Source: Phycisphaerae bacterium (lineage in GTDB: Bacteria; Planctomycetota; Phycisphaerae; Sedimentisphaerales; Anaerohalosphaeraceae). Taken from it: DNA of 64,000 nt. A program made the translations under genes and the position numbers. Under the pieces are notes generated by a model. That model searched no databases. It was not told the DNA's origin and was given only the letters and a program-made list of their open reading frames with translations. Shown here piece after piece: positions 37,715 through 47,167 of this stretch. The DNA lies in contig JAGPMT010000003.1 in the NCBI GenBank assembly GCA_018052735.1, positions 109,057 through 173,056 on the forward strand. Direction: 5' to 3'. Position 1 is the stretch's first letter. Each line of letters starts with the position of its first letter.

Positions 37715-37745
37715 AAGTTTGGAGAATCGAAGATTTTCCAAACTT
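37715..37745. promoter_or_regulatory. Perfect inverted repeat upstream of the GH105 gene
   Basis: Arms AAGTTTGGA (37715-37723) and TCCAAACTT (37737-37745) are perfect complements separated by 13 bp. The repeat lies 65 bp before the GH105 start. It could be an operator for a dimeric regulator or a leader hairpin; no T-run follows, so it is not a terminator. Confidence 0.5.
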
Positions 37746-37809
37746 CGTATCCGCAAAGAGTTGTGCGAGAAAAGAATAAAAATTGCAGTAGGCTTTTAGG
37801 AGTTTGTCT

Positions 37810-40014
37810 ATGAAAAAATGGCTTTTTGGGGGCATGATAGTGTTTGTCATCGTGTGGAACGGATGTGCAGCGTCCCCGCAGGCAGTTCAGCAGCATGAAG
37901 CATTGCAGCCGCAGCAGATTCGGGCGGTTATGGCTTCTGTTGCTGATTGGCAGCTGGCTCATCCCAGTGAGCGTCCGACAGCAGACTGGACACATGGGGC
38001 GCTCTTTGCAGGATTGACTGCTTGGGCTAATATGGCCGGCAGCGACGCCTATTTCAAATCCTTGCTTGCTTTTGGCGAAAAAAACAATTGGCAGCCGTAT
38101 CGGCGCCCGTATCATGCCGACGACCATTGTGTCGGCCAGATGTATATTGATTTATACAAGCTGTATAAAGATCCCAAGATGATAGCGCCGATTCAGCAGC
38201 GGTTTGATTTCATTTTGGCTAATCCCCCGGCCAGCGAGTTGAAAATGGTCCGGGAAGGCAATCAGGACCGCTGGAACTGGTGCGATGCTCTCTTTATGGC
38301 ACCGCCTGTATGGGTCAAGCTGGCCGGCGTCACCGGACAGCAGAAATATCTGGATTATATGAATAAAGAATGGTGGGCCACAACCGATTATCTGTACGAT
38401 AAAAAAGAGCATCTGTATTACCGAGACAGCCGCTATTTTGACCAGCGGGAAGCCAATGGCCAGAAGATCTTCTGGTCGCGCGGAAACGGGTGGGTATTTG
38501 CAGGATTGGCCCGGGTGCTGGAAGAAATGCCCGAAGACTACTCCGACCGAGAGCGCTATGTGGAACTATACCAGCAAATGGCTGCAAAGCTGATTTCTAT
38601 ACAGCCCCGCGACGGTCTGTGGCGGGCAAGTCTTCTCGATCCGCAAAGCTATCCGACACCGGAAAGCAGCGGCAGCGGCTTTTTCTGTTATGGACTGGCA
38701 TGGGGCATCAATCATGGATACTTAGATGAAAAAACATATCTGCCGGCTGTGGTGAAGGCCTGGCAAGCTCTGGTTGGCTGTGTTCATCCGGATGGCAAAC
38801 TGGGATATGTCCAGCCTATCGGTAAAGATCCTAAACAGGTCAGCGCAGATTTGACGGATATTTACGGCGTAGGTGCGTTTCTGCTGGCCGGAAGCGAAGT
38901 TTATAAGATATCCGTTCGAAACGGTGCGGCCGCTGTAAAACTTAACATCGCCAATCCTGCTGTGATTTTCCGGGATAATGAAACAGTCGAATTGGATTGG
39001 AGCCGTCTGCAAAAGGCGGTGCGGGGATTGTCGAAGGAAAACGCCGCTGTCTTTGATTTTAAAACCAATCGGCTTCTGGTTACACAGTTTATTGACGAGG
39101 GCAAAAGCACAAAACTGCTGTTTCAAAGTTCATTTGCTCCGGGCGAAAAAAAATATTTCTGGGTAATGCCCCAGCCGCCCGCTCTGGAAAAGGCTGTTTC
39201 TGAATATACGACTTACTGCCGCTTTATTCCTGAGCGAAAGGACGATTTTGGATGGGAAAATGATAAAGTTGCATTTCGTATGTACGGTCCGGCGCTGGAA
39301 TACGAAACCATTACCAGCGGCATTGATGCATGGGGCAAATGCGTGCCGACACTGGTAATTGATAAATTTATTAAAAATTATGTCGAAAAGCAGATTCCTT
39401 ATCACCAAGACCACGGCGAAGGCGGGGACTTTTACAAGGTTGGACCGACCCTCGGCTGCGGCGGACTTGCACCGTTTGTTGACGGCAAGGTTATTCTGCC
39501 CCGCAATTTTGTGCAATGGAAGGTGCTGGCAAACGGCCCGATTCGCTCGCTGTTTGAACTGAGTTATAATCCTTGGCAGGCCGGCTCGGCTTCCGTCAGT
39601 GAAGTCAAGCGTATTTCCATCGATTTGGGCAGCAATATGAACCGCATTGAATGTACCTACACCAGCCCGAATGCCCAAACCCTGCCGCTGGCGGCCGGCA
39701 TTATTCTGCGTGAGACCAGCGACCGCAAATGGACGTCGGACCAAACCATTGCCTACTGGCTGCCGACGGACTTCATTACAGGCAATATGGGCTGCGGTGT
39801 TGTCTTTGGAGCAGACTATAAAACAAATACCATCGAGGCGGACAGCCATCTGCTGTTGACTCTGTCCCAGAAAGTCGGAAGCCCTGTGGTCTATTATGCC
39901 GGCTCCTGCTGGGATAAAAATGAGGAGTTCAGCGATTTTGAAAAATGGCAGCAGTATCTGGTGAATTTTAAGAAGCGGATAGACAATCCGCTGGTTATCA
40001 AGATGAATAAGTAA
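37810..40014 (+). CDS. GH105 unsaturated rhamnogalacturonyl hydrolase fused to DUF4861
   Basis: The 734-residue exported protein has two parts. The N-terminal (alpha/alpha)6 barrel (about 35-365) has the GH105 features RPYHADDHCVGQMYIDLYK with the catalytic Asp region, GNQDRWNWCDALFMAPPVW and FWSRGNGWVFAGLARVLEEMP. The C-terminal region (about 370-734) matches the beta-rich DUF4861 pattern (DFGWENDKVAFRMYGPALE, HGEGGDFYKVGPTLGCGG). GH105 hydrolyses the unsaturated galacturonate left by PL11 lyases. AGGAG at 37798-37802 selects the ATG at 37810. The signal peptide has a Cys, but its NGC context is not a canonical lipobox. The kduI and kduD genes follow closely, completing the route. Confidence 0.9.
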   Translation: MKKWLFGGMIVFVIVWNGCAASPQAVQQHEALQPQQIRAVMASVADWQLAHPSERPTADWTHGALFAGLTAWANMAGSDAYFKSLLAFGEKNNWQPYRRPYHADDHCVGQMYIDLYKLYKDPKMIAPIQQRFDFILANPPASELKMVREGNQDRWNWCDALFMAPPVWVKLAGVTGQQKYLDYMNKEWWATTDYLYDKKEHLYYRDSRYFDQREANGQKIFWSRGNGWVFAGLARVLEEMPEDYSDRERYVELYQQMAAKLISIQPRDGLWRASLLDPQSYPTPESSGSGFFCYGLAWGINHGYLDEKTYLPAVVKAWQALVGCVHPDGKLGYVQPIGKDPKQVSADLTDIYGVGAFLLAGSEVYKISVRNGAAAVKLNIANPAVIFRDNETVELDWSRLQKAVRGLSKENAAVFDFKTNRLLVTQFIDEGKSTKLLFQSSFAPGEKKYFWVMPQPPALEKAVSEYTTYCRFIPERKDDFGWENDKVAFRMYGPALEYETITSGIDAWGKCVPTLVIDKFIKNYVEKQIPYHQDHGEGGDFYKVGPTLGCGGLAPFVDGKVILPRNFVQWKVLANGPIRSLFELSYNPWQAGSASVSEVKRISIDLGSNMNRIECTYTSPNAQTLPLAAGIILRETSDRKWTSDQTIAYWLPTDFITGNMGCGVVFGADYKTNTIEADSHLLLTLSQKVGSPVVYYAGSCWDKNEEFSDFEKWQQYLVNFKKRIDNPLVIKMNK

Positions 40015-40042
40015 AGCAAATCCAAAAAAGGGAAATACTGTT

Positions 40043-40873
40043 ATGGAAGTCCGATATGCACCTGATCCTGTGCGTTTTAGCAGGATGACAACACAGGAAA
40101 TACGAGACAATTTTCTGATAGAGAATCTGTTTACTCCGAATCGGATCGATCTGGTTTATTCAGATGTGGATCGGGCGATCGTGGGTTCGGCAGTGCCGAA
40201 AGAAAAGACGCTTGAATTATCATCTGCCGAGGAATTAAAGGCCGAGTTTTTCTGTCAGCGGCGTGAATTGGGCGTCTTGAATATCGGCCAAAGCGGGACC
40301 GTTGCCGTCGACGGCCGAACATATGCACTGGGCAGCAAGGACTGCCTTTATATCGGACGGGGCTCCAAGACAATCTCGTTTGCCAGCAGCGATGCCGGCC
40401 GTCCGGCCAAATTTTACCTGCTCAGCTATCCGGCTCATAAAGAATATCCCGCCGCTCATATCAAAATAGAGCAGGCCAATCCGATTCGGCTTGGCTCGAT
40501 CGAAACAGCCAACAAGCGGACTATTTATCAGTTTATTCATCCTAAAGGTGTTCAAAGCTGTCAGTTGGTCATGGGATTTACGGTATTGGAACCGGGATGT
40601 GTGTGGAATACAATGCCTGCCCATACGCACGAGCGGCGCATGGAAGTTTATATGTATTTTGATATGCCGGACAATGTAAGGGTTTTTCACCTTATGGGCC
40701 GTCCGAATGAAACTCGGCACATTGTAGTCAAATCGGAGCAGGCAGTTATTGCCCCCAGCTGGTCTATTCATTCCGGTGCAGGAACAGGCGCTTACAGTTT
40801 CTGCTGGGGGATGGGCGGGGAAAATCAGGCCTTTGATGATATGGACCATTTGACAATGGATGATATAAAATAA
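40043..40873 (+). CDS. kduI: 4-deoxy-L-threo-5-hexosulose-uronate ketol-isomerase
   Basis: The 276-residue cytosolic cupin-type isomerase converts 5-keto-4-deoxyuronate to 2,5-diketo-3-deoxygluconate in pectin catabolism. The N-terminal EVRYAPDPVRFSRMTTQEIRDNFLIENLF, the central FYLLSYPAHKEYPAA, and the zinc-site stretch MPAHTHERRMEVYMYFD are characteristic. Length matches E. coli KduI (278). The gene follows GH105 by 28 bp and precedes kduD by 17 bp. Confidence 0.97.
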   Translation: MEVRYAPDPVRFSRMTTQEIRDNFLIENLFTPNRIDLVYSDVDRAIVGSAVPKEKTLELSSAEELKAEFFCQRRELGVLNIGQSGTVAVDGRTYALGSKDCLYIGRGSKTISFASSDAGRPAKFYLLSYPAHKEYPAAHIKIEQANPIRLGSIETANKRTIYQFIHPKGVQSCQLVMGFTVLEPGCVWNTMPAHTHERRMEVYMYFDMPDNVRVFHLMGRPNETRHIVVKSEQAVIAPSWSIHSGAGTGAYSFCWGMGGENQAFDDMDHLTMDDIK

Positions 40874-40890
40874 GATGCAGGGAGTATGCA

Positions 40891-41652
40891 ATGATATTGG
40901 ATCAATTTAAGCTGGATGGGAAAAAAGCAATCGTAACCGGCGGTGCACGGGGACTGGGTCAGGCTATAGCCGTTGGACTTGCTGAGGCAGGGGCAGATAT
41001 AGCGCTGGCGGATGTTCTGGATATGTCCGAAACAAAGGGGCAGATTGAAAAACTGGGACGCCGGTGTATTGCGATTACGGCTGACCTGAGCAGAAAAGAA
41101 TCTGCCGACATTATTGTCAGTCAAACCGTCAAGCAGCTTGGAGGAATTGATATTTTGTTCAACAATGCCGGCATCATACGCCGGGCCTCATTTACGGAAT
41201 TCAGCGAGAAAGACTGGGACGATGTGATGAATATCAATATTCGGGGGCTGTTTTTTCTGAGTCAAGCGGCCGTCAAGGTGATGATTCAGCAGGGGCGGGG
41301 CGGTAAAATTATCAATACCGCCTCGATGCTCAGCTTTCAAGGCGGCATTTTGGTGCCTTCCTATACTGCTTCTAAAAGTGCTGTGATGGGTTTGACTCGT
41401 CTTATGGCCTGTGAATTGGCTAAATACAACATCCAGACGAATGCTATCGCCCCCGGCTATATGGCAACCGACAATACAAAACCGCTGCGGGATGATCCGG
41501 TTCGCAATAAAGCCATTCTTGACCGAATTCCGGCCGGACGCTGGGGAACGCCGGAAGATTTGAAAGGAGTGGCGGTTTTTCTGGCGTCTGCGGCGTCGGA
41601 TTATATGAATGGCTATACCGTAGCTGTTGACGGCGGCTGGCTGGCAAGATAA
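40891..41652 (+). CDS. kduD: 2-dehydro-3-deoxy-D-gluconate 5-dehydrogenase
   Basis: The 253-residue short-chain dehydrogenase has the cofactor motif TGGARGLGQ, NNAG, the catalytic Ser in INTASMLSFQGG, YTASK with Tyr and Lys, and the KduD-like opening ILDQFKLDGKKAIVTGG. It reduces 2,5-diketo-3-deoxygluconate to 2-keto-3-deoxygluconate. The position directly after kduI makes the assignment secure compared with other SDR enzymes. A 279-bp spacer follows. Confidence 0.95.
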   Translation: MILDQFKLDGKKAIVTGGARGLGQAIAVGLAEAGADIALADVLDMSETKGQIEKLGRRCIAITADLSRKESADIIVSQTVKQLGGIDILFNNAGIIRRASFTEFSEKDWDDVMNINIRGLFFLSQAAVKVMIQQGRGGKIINTASMLSFQGGILVPSYTASKSAVMGLTRLMACELAKYNIQTNAIAPGYMATDNTKPLRDDPVRNKAILDRIPAGRWGTPEDLKGVAVFLASAASDYMNGYTVAVDGGWLAR

Positions 41653-41931
41653 TAAATATTCGCCATTTTTTGACCGGCTGAATCCTAAATTGGTATCTCG
41701 TTGGGACAGTTATTGGATTCGGCCGATCTTTTTTGCTGAGGCAATGAAAAGAAAAGGGATTTAAAATCTGTGTTTTGATGAAACAAATTACCATTTCTAT
41801 TCGTCATAATAATTGTTTATTGCAGGTTTTCACACAAAGACAGTCTATCCAAATAAAGGGAATGCGTATCTTTTTTGTTTGTTAAGCGAATCGGATAAGA
41901 CAGCCGGTAGTAAAGCGTCGAAAGGGTACAG

Positions 41932-43641
41932 GTGAGAAAAAAACTCGGACAACTGCTTGCTGAAAAAAAATATATCAGCCAAGCACAGCTTGCATCGGCA
42001 CTGCAGCGGCAGCAGAAAGACCGCCATAAGCTGGGGCAGATTCTGCAGGAAGAAGGCCTGATTAACACCCGTCAGCTGACGGAAGCCCTTTCGGAACAGG
42101 CAGGGATAGAAAAGCTGGATGATGTTGAAAAAATTCCGATTGACAAAGATATTATATCACTGGTTCCGGCAGAAGTAGTCAGCCAATATCGCCTGCTGCC
42201 TATCAGCCGCCAAAACGGCCGGCTGACGGTCGCGATGGTGGATCCGTTCGATGCTGAGGCGATAGCTAATCTGCGTTTATTAACAGGACTTTCTATTCGC
42301 CGGTGCTACTGCTCGCCGGCGGACCTTGAAAAAGCAACCCGGCGTCATTACGGCAGCAATGTAGCCCGCATGGTTAATGATTTGGCTCCGGCTGAAAAAA
42401 AGGCCGCCCAGACGGTTGAAACAATCGATACTGCGCAGATGACTACCGCCCGGCTCCACGAGCTGGCACGAGAACCCTCTCTTGTAAATCTGGTCAATTT
42501 GATTCTGCTGGAAGCCATCGAAGCGCGTGCCAGCGATATTCATATAGAACCGTTTGAAACCGAAATTAAAATTAAGTACCGCATTGACGGAATGCTGGTT
42601 GAGAAATCCTCTTCTCCCAAACGGCTGCATCCGGCGATTGTATCCCGCATCAAGATTATGGCTGCGATGAATATCGCCGAGCGGTTTGTCCCGCAGGACG
42701 GCCATATAGAGTTTTCAGGACCCAAGGGCAAGATTGACATCCGGGTTTCTACTGTGCCAACTATTTTCGGGGAAGCCGTAACAATGCGTCTGCTGGATCG
42801 CAGTGCAGCATTGATTCAATTGAGCGATCTTGGAATGAGCCCCCATACGCTGGCCGGTTTCTCGCAATGTTTAACTAAGCCGCACGGCATTGTTTTGGTT
42901 ACCGGACCGACCGGCAGCGGAAAAACCACAACGCTTTACGCGGCGCTGAATAAGATTTATGACCCCAGCTTAAAAATTATTACCATTGAAGATCCGGTAG
43001 AGTATCAGCTTGATGGCGTTGTTCAAATGCCGGTCAATCCGCGTCGCGGGCTGACATTCAGCCGCGGTTTGCGGCATATTCTGCGGCAGGATCCGAATAT
43101 TATTATGGTTGGCGAGATACGCGATAAAGAAACAGCAGATATCGCCATTCGGGCAGCATTGACCGGACATCTGGTTTTTTCCACACTGCACACCAATGAT
43201 GCTGCGGGAGCCGTAACACGGCTGATTGATATGGGAGTCGAGCCGTTTTTGCTGGCCAGTTCGCTGGAAGGTGTTTTGGCCCAGCGGCTTGTTCGCAAAA
43301 TCTGTCCCTTTTGCCGTGTGCCGTATCATCCGGCGGAAAGTCTGCTGAACAGCTTAAACAATTCCGTTCGCATCCCGCTGGATGCGGCGCTTTATCACGG
43401 AACCGGCTGCGATGAATGCAATCATACGGGCTTAAGCGGCCGCATCGGGATTTTTGAACTGCTGCGAATTACTGATACGCTGCGGAAGTTGATTGCGGAA
43501 CGGCCGACGACAGAGCAGATTCTTGCAGCGGCTCCGTCTGATCATGTCAGTATGCGGCATGATGGAATTGAGAAGATTCTGTCGGGATTAACAACACCCG
43601 AAGAAGTACTGCGGGTTACCCATACCGTCGAAGAAGAATAA
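41932..43641 (+). CDS. gspE: Type II secretion ATPase GspE
   Basis: The 569-residue cytoplasmic hexameric ATPase powers pseudopilus assembly. It has an N-terminal MshEN-like domain (about 1-150), then the PulE core with Walker A GPTGSGKTT (about 325), Asp box, and Walker B/His box (RQDPNIIMVGEIRDKETADIAIRAALTGH, STLHTND). The zinc-binding tetracysteine CPFC ... CDEC lies at about residues 458-490. Translation starts at GTG 41932 with AAAGGG upstream. It is the first gene of the type II operon, 53 bp before gspF. Confidence 0.95.
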   Translation: MRKKLGQLLAEKKYISQAQLASALQRQQKDRHKLGQILQEEGLINTRQLTEALSEQAGIEKLDDVEKIPIDKDIISLVPAEVVSQYRLLPISRQNGRLTVAMVDPFDAEAIANLRLLTGLSIRRCYCSPADLEKATRRHYGSNVARMVNDLAPAEKKAAQTVETIDTAQMTTARLHELAREPSLVNLVNLILLEAIEARASDIHIEPFETEIKIKYRIDGMLVEKSSSPKRLHPAIVSRIKIMAAMNIAERFVPQDGHIEFSGPKGKIDIRVSTVPTIFGEAVTMRLLDRSAALIQLSDLGMSPHTLAGFSQCLTKPHGIVLVTGPTGSGKTTTLYAALNKIYDPSLKIITIEDPVEYQLDGVVQMPVNPRRGLTFSRGLRHILRQDPNIIMVGEIRDKETADIAIRAALTGHLVFSTLHTNDAAGAVTRLIDMGVEPFLLASSLEGVLAQRLVRKICPFCRVPYHPAESLLNSLNNSVRIPLDAALYHGTGCDECNHTGLSGRIGIFELLRITDTLRKLIAERPTTEQILAAAPSDHVSMRHDGIEKILSGLTTPEEVLRVTHTVEEE

Positions 43642-43694
43642 CCGGCGGCAGAGCAAACGTCCTCTGCAAAGGATGGACAGGCAAAAGGAACCGA

Positions 43695-44918
43695 GTGGCA
43701 ATGTTTCAATACAAAGGGATTGATGCAGCGGGACAACCCGTTGCAGGAAGCATTGAGGCTGTGGATCGGAAGGCAGCCATCGCTGAGCTTGCTGGGCAGG
43801 GATGCTTTGTCCGCCAGATTCAGGAAACGGCTCTCGATGCGGCCGGCACGATAGGAACAATACAGAGCGGGATTTCAAGGTCCGGGATTAAGGCCAAAGA
43901 TATTTTGGCAATGACGGCTCAGCTGGCCACCGCACTGGAAGCCGGCTTGCCGATGTTTAGCGCTCTGGAAATCCTCAAATCGCAGCAGAAAAAAGCAGCG
44001 ATGCTTAATCTGCTGAATGAATTGACAGGAGCCGTCAGCTCCGGTCAATCGCTCAGCGAGGCATTGGGACGGCATCCGAATTTATTTTCAAGTCTTTATC
44101 TGTCGATGGTGCGAGTCGGGGAGACAGGCGGCATTCTCGAAAAAACAATGCAGCAGCTGGTCGGTTTGATGAGTCGGGAGGAGAAAATCAGGTCCAATCT
44201 AATTAGTGCTTCCGCTTACCCGCTGTTTGTTTTATCGGCCGGATTGATTTCTATGGTAATTATTCTGGTCTGGGTGCTCCCCCGGATTATCCGAACGATA
44301 GGCATTGATCCCTCGATGCTGCCGCTGCCGACGCGGATGCTGATGGGATTTAGTCATTTTCTGCTGGCCTTTGGATGGCTGGCAGCGCTGGGTATAGGAT
44401 TTGCCGTTTATTGTTTTATACGGTGGAAGCGCACCCCCGGCGGGCGAATGACGTGGGACAGCTTCAAGCTGAAGCTTCCTCTGTTCGGCAATGTGGTGCG
44501 GTCTCTGGCGGTAGGGCGTTTTGCCCGTACCCTTGGTTCGCTAACGGCCAGCGGGGTAACCATTCTGGAAGCACTGCATGTTGTCCGGGGGACACTTGGC
44601 AATGAAGTGCTGGCGGTGCAGATAGATAATGTTGCCGCCAGCGTCAAGACGGGCTCCAATCTGGCAGACCCGCTGGAAAAGTCAGGACTGTTTCCGGCGC
44701 TGCTGGTGCAGATTGTAGCGATGGGCGAGCAAACCGGAAAGCTCGATGAGCTCCTGCTTAATGCGGCCAATACATTTGATGAAGAAGCCGACGCAGTGAT
44801 GAAGCGGTTTTTGGCAGTTTTTCCGGCGGTGATGATTCTGGTGCTGGCTGTGCTGATCTTTTTTATCATTATGGCTACGCTGCTGCCAATTATGACAATG
44901 GATATGAGCGTTATGTAA
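43695..44918 (+). CDS. gspF: Type II secretion inner-membrane platform protein GspF
   Basis: The 407-residue protein has the GspF/PilC arrangement of two homologous cytoplasmic domains (about 70-190 and 270-390) and three transmembrane helices (about 170-200, 225-250 and 375-400). MFQYKGIDAAGQPVAGSIEA and SLSEALGRHPNLFSSLYLSMVRVGETGG are family signatures. GTG 43695 has AAGGA five bases upstream; ATG 43701 two codons later is an alternative. It anchors GspE and the pseudopilus base. Confidence 0.95.
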   Translation: MAMFQYKGIDAAGQPVAGSIEAVDRKAAIAELAGQGCFVRQIQETALDAAGTIGTIQSGISRSGIKAKDILAMTAQLATALEAGLPMFSALEILKSQQKKAAMLNLLNELTGAVSSGQSLSEALGRHPNLFSSLYLSMVRVGETGGILEKTMQQLVGLMSREEKIRSNLISASAYPLFVLSAGLISMVIILVWVLPRIIRTIGIDPSMLPLPTRMLMGFSHFLLAFGWLAALGIGFAVYCFIRWKRTPGGRMTWDSFKLKLPLFGNVVRSLAVGRFARTLGSLTASGVTILEALHVVRGTLGNEVLAVQIDNVAASVKTGSNLADPLEKSGLFPALLVQIVAMGEQTGKLDELLLNAANTFDEEADAVMKRFLAVFPAVMILVLAVLIFFIIMATLLPIMTMDMSVM

Positions 44919-45023
44919 GGGTGTTAATGCCCCCAACGGCTGTGATTGGAAATACGGTTTTTGAGGATTTAGATAGACGTGTTTAAGGCGAGTGAAGATG
45001 TAAAACAGGATAGGATGCGCTAT

Positions 45024-45449
45024 ATGGGCAGTAGACAAAGCAGAAAGGGATTTACAATTATTGAGCTGGTTGCGGTAGCAATGATTATTGCACTGCTGGC
45101 AGTGTTTGTAGTGCCCCGGGCATTTAAGGGCTTGGGCAAGGCCAAACACGACATCGCACGCGGCAAGATGGGTATTCTTGAAGGGGCACTGTCTCGGTTT
45201 CAATATGACTGCGGCCGCTTCCCCACAGATGCCGAAGGGCTGGAAGCGCTGCTTACAGCACCGCCGGATCTTGAAGAAAAGTGGGGTGGACCCTACTGCA
45301 AGCGGAGCGATTTGCTGGATCCCTGGAACCGTCCGTTTGAATATATAGCGGAAGGGGTTGTGAATGTCGGCAGTTTTGACCTGATTTGTCTGGGAGCAGA
45401 CGGCGTCGAAGGCGGTGAAGGCGATAATGCGGATATTCTTAATGACTGA
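45024..45449 (+). CDS. gspG: Major pseudopilin GspG
   Basis: The 141-residue major pseudopilin has a nine-residue leader and prepilin peptidase cleavage before FTIIELVAVAMIIALLAVFVVP with Glu at +5. The globular part has the GspG signature RFQYDCGRFPTDAEGLEALL and GGPYCKRSDLLDPWNRPFEYIAEG, ending with the calcium-site-like loop GADGVEGGEGDNADI. The start at 45024 (with AGGATAGG nine bases upstream) gives the typical short leader; 45015 and GTG 44979 are also open. Confidence 0.94.
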   Translation: MGSRQSRKGFTIIELVAVAMIIALLAVFVVPRAFKGLGKAKHDIARGKMGILEGALSRFQYDCGRFPTDAEGLEALLTAPPDLEEKWGGPYCKRSDLLDPWNRPFEYIAEGVVNVGSFDLICLGADGVEGGEGDNADILND

Positions 45450-46011
45450 TTCTGCCCGGAACCGTAAGGCTTGGAGACGAACAGGCGGTTTCACTCTGAT
45501 AGAATTGATGGCCGTTGCGCTGCTGACGGCGCTGCTGTCTTCGCTGGGGCTTATTTCGGCCGTTAAGACTTTTAAGCACTGGTCTATCGAGGAAAACGCC
45601 GAACGTTTTTTTCTTACGGCTCGTTATGCCCGGGTGTATGCAATTGAGAATCAGCAGCCCTGCTTTCTTGTGATTGATGCTGCACAGAAGCAGTTTTTTT
45701 TGTCGGCGATGGAAGATGTGGAGATATCCGCTGAAACTCCAATGCTGATACAGAATCTCTGGGCAAAGCGGGAAAATCTGGACTCCCATGTCCAATTTGA
45801 AACCGTTCGCAAGGATATCATGGACGGCACAGCGGCTCAAAGCCAGATACTGTTTAGGCCGGATGGAACAGCTGAAAACGCCGGCATTCAAATCGGCGAT
45901 GGAAAGACCCATTATTCGATTGTAATCAGTGCTGCAGGCCGCACACGCGTATTGCGCGGCCCTCTGCAGGAAATAGAGCCGGATCAAGTGGATCTGGATT
46001 TGGCAGAATGA
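45442..46011 (+). CDS. gspH: Minor pseudopilin GspH-like
   Basis: The 189-residue protein has a 16-residue basic leader and cleavage site GG|FTLIELMAVALLTALLSSLG, then a beta-rich domain. ATG 45442 overlaps the gspG stop by eight bases, which suggests coupling; GTG 45415 would lengthen the leader. The H assignment rests on position between G and I and on size. Confidence 0.82.
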   Translation: MTDSARNRKAWRRTGGFTLIELMAVALLTALLSSLGLISAVKTFKHWSIEENAERFFLTARYARVYAIENQQPCFLVIDAAQKQFFLSAMEDVEISAETPMLIQNLWAKRENLDSHVQFETVRKDIMDGTAAQSQILFRPDGTAENAGIQIGDGKTHYSIVISAAGRTRVLRGPLQEIEPDQVDLDLAE

Positions 46012-46466
46012 AGAAAAAAGGTGTCAGTTTACTGGAAACAATTCTGGCGGCGGCAATTTTGTCCGGTGCGGTTGTGACAGTCTGCGGTATAGGAGGCCGG
46101 TCCCTGCGTTCCATGCGGTTGAATCAGGAATATGAAAAGGCGTGGGACTATCTGAATCGCCAGCTGGTGCTGATTGATCAGGCAGGACCGGATGTTCTGC
46201 TGCAAAGCGGCCAGCTGAGCGGACAGTTTGCCAGTGCTGACGGTCGCCAGTGGAAATGGACTGCTGCCGTAGAAAAATCGAGCATCACAAACTTATATGA
46301 TGTAGCGGTGCGAATGGAATGGCCTTCCGGAAGCCGGATTTGTCAGGTGCAGTGCCATACGCGGCTGTGCGGGCGCGGCGCAGCTTTAGAGATGCCGGAG
46401 GAAAACACCGCTGGACAGTCGTCCTCCCCATCCGGCCGTCAGGTGCCGCAGGAGGCATCACAATGA
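46008..46466 (+). CDS. gspI: Minor pseudopilin GspI-like
   Basis: The 152-residue protein has the very short leader MKKKG and a cleaved N-terminus VSLLETILAAAILSGAVV with Glu at +5. The Val at +1 and five-residue leader fit GspI-type minor pseudopilins, which sit at the pseudopilus tip with J and K. A polar C-terminal tail rich in Gln, Ser and Pro follows. The ATG overlaps the gspH stop as ATGA. Confidence 0.8.
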   Translation: MKKKGVSLLETILAAAILSGAVVTVCGIGGRSLRSMRLNQEYEKAWDYLNRQLVLIDQAGPDVLLQSGQLSGQFASADGRQWKWTAAVEKSSITNLYDVAVRMEWPSGSRICQVQCHTRLCGRGAALEMPEENTAGQSSSPSGRQVPQEASQ

Positions 46467-47167
46467 GCCGCCGCTGCTGCAATCGCGGTTTTACACTGGT
46501 GGAGGTTTTGGCCGCTTCGGTGATTACGGCATTTATTATACTGGTGGCGGTTAATGGTCTTGTCAGTGCTATGTCTGCCCGAAGCCGGCTGGACGAGGCG
46601 GCTCAGACAGCGGATGAACTGCGCTATGCAGCAGACAGCATCCAGCAGGATTTGCGGCGGGTTTATCGGGATGGGACGGAACTGCTGTTTGAAGGAGTAT
46701 TGGAACAGACGCCTTCGGGCGAATTTCCCCGGCTTCGCTTCCGGGCTGTGCGGTATGAAAAGGCCCGTGCCGCTGAGCCGGAAGGCGACCTTTACGAAGT
46801 TGAATACTTTTTAATGCCCAATCAGGACAATCTGAGCTTGGCAAGACGGATTTGCCCGATAGTGGGCATAGAAACATTGCCTGCGGAAACCGCCGGCGGT
46901 GTTCTGACGAAGCTGAATGAGGCGATAACCTATTTTGGGATTCGCTATTTTGACGGTTCTGCCTGGACAGCCCAATGGCCGCAGGAACTCAGCCGGCTGC
47001 CGATGCTGGTGGAAGTCTCGCTGGTGATGCGGGTGCAGGAATCTGAGAAAAAAGAAAGAATATATGCCCGGCAGGTACTGGTGAATTTTCCGCATTATGC
47101 CGGCCAGTCTGAAATACAGACTGAAGAGATACAGTGGGAAGATCCGGAGCAATTGATGGCCCAATGA
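46463..47167 (+). CDS. gspJ: Minor pseudopilin GspJ-like
   Basis: The 234-residue protein has a nine-residue leader MSRRCCNRG and the cleavage-site helix FTLVEVLAASVITAFIILVAVNG with Glu at +5. A larger beta domain of GspJ type follows (DSIQQDLRRVYRDGTELL; the size of about 200 residues after cleavage is usual). The ATG overlaps the gspI stop as ATGA, although the frame is open further upstream. Confidence 0.85.
   Translation: MSRRCCNRGFTLVEVLAASVITAFIILVAVNGLVSAMSARSRLDEAAQTADELRYAADSIQQDLRRVYRDGTELLFEGVLEQTPSGEFPRLRFRAVRYEKARAAEPEGDLYEVEYFLMPNQDNLSLARRICPIVGIETLPAETAGGVLTKLNEAITYFGIRYFDGSAWTAQWPQELSRLPMLVEVSLVMRVQESEKKERIYARQVLVNFPHYAGQSEIQTEEIQWEDPEQLMAQ

Noticed and set aside
37810..40014. 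Lipoprotein call for the GH105 fusion
   Set aside because: The cysteine follows NG after a Trp, which does not fit the usual lipobox; a plain signal peptide is safer.
39130..40110. 326-codon reverse frame opposite the GH105 gene
   Set aside because: It is a shadow of the fused enzyme and has no independent support.
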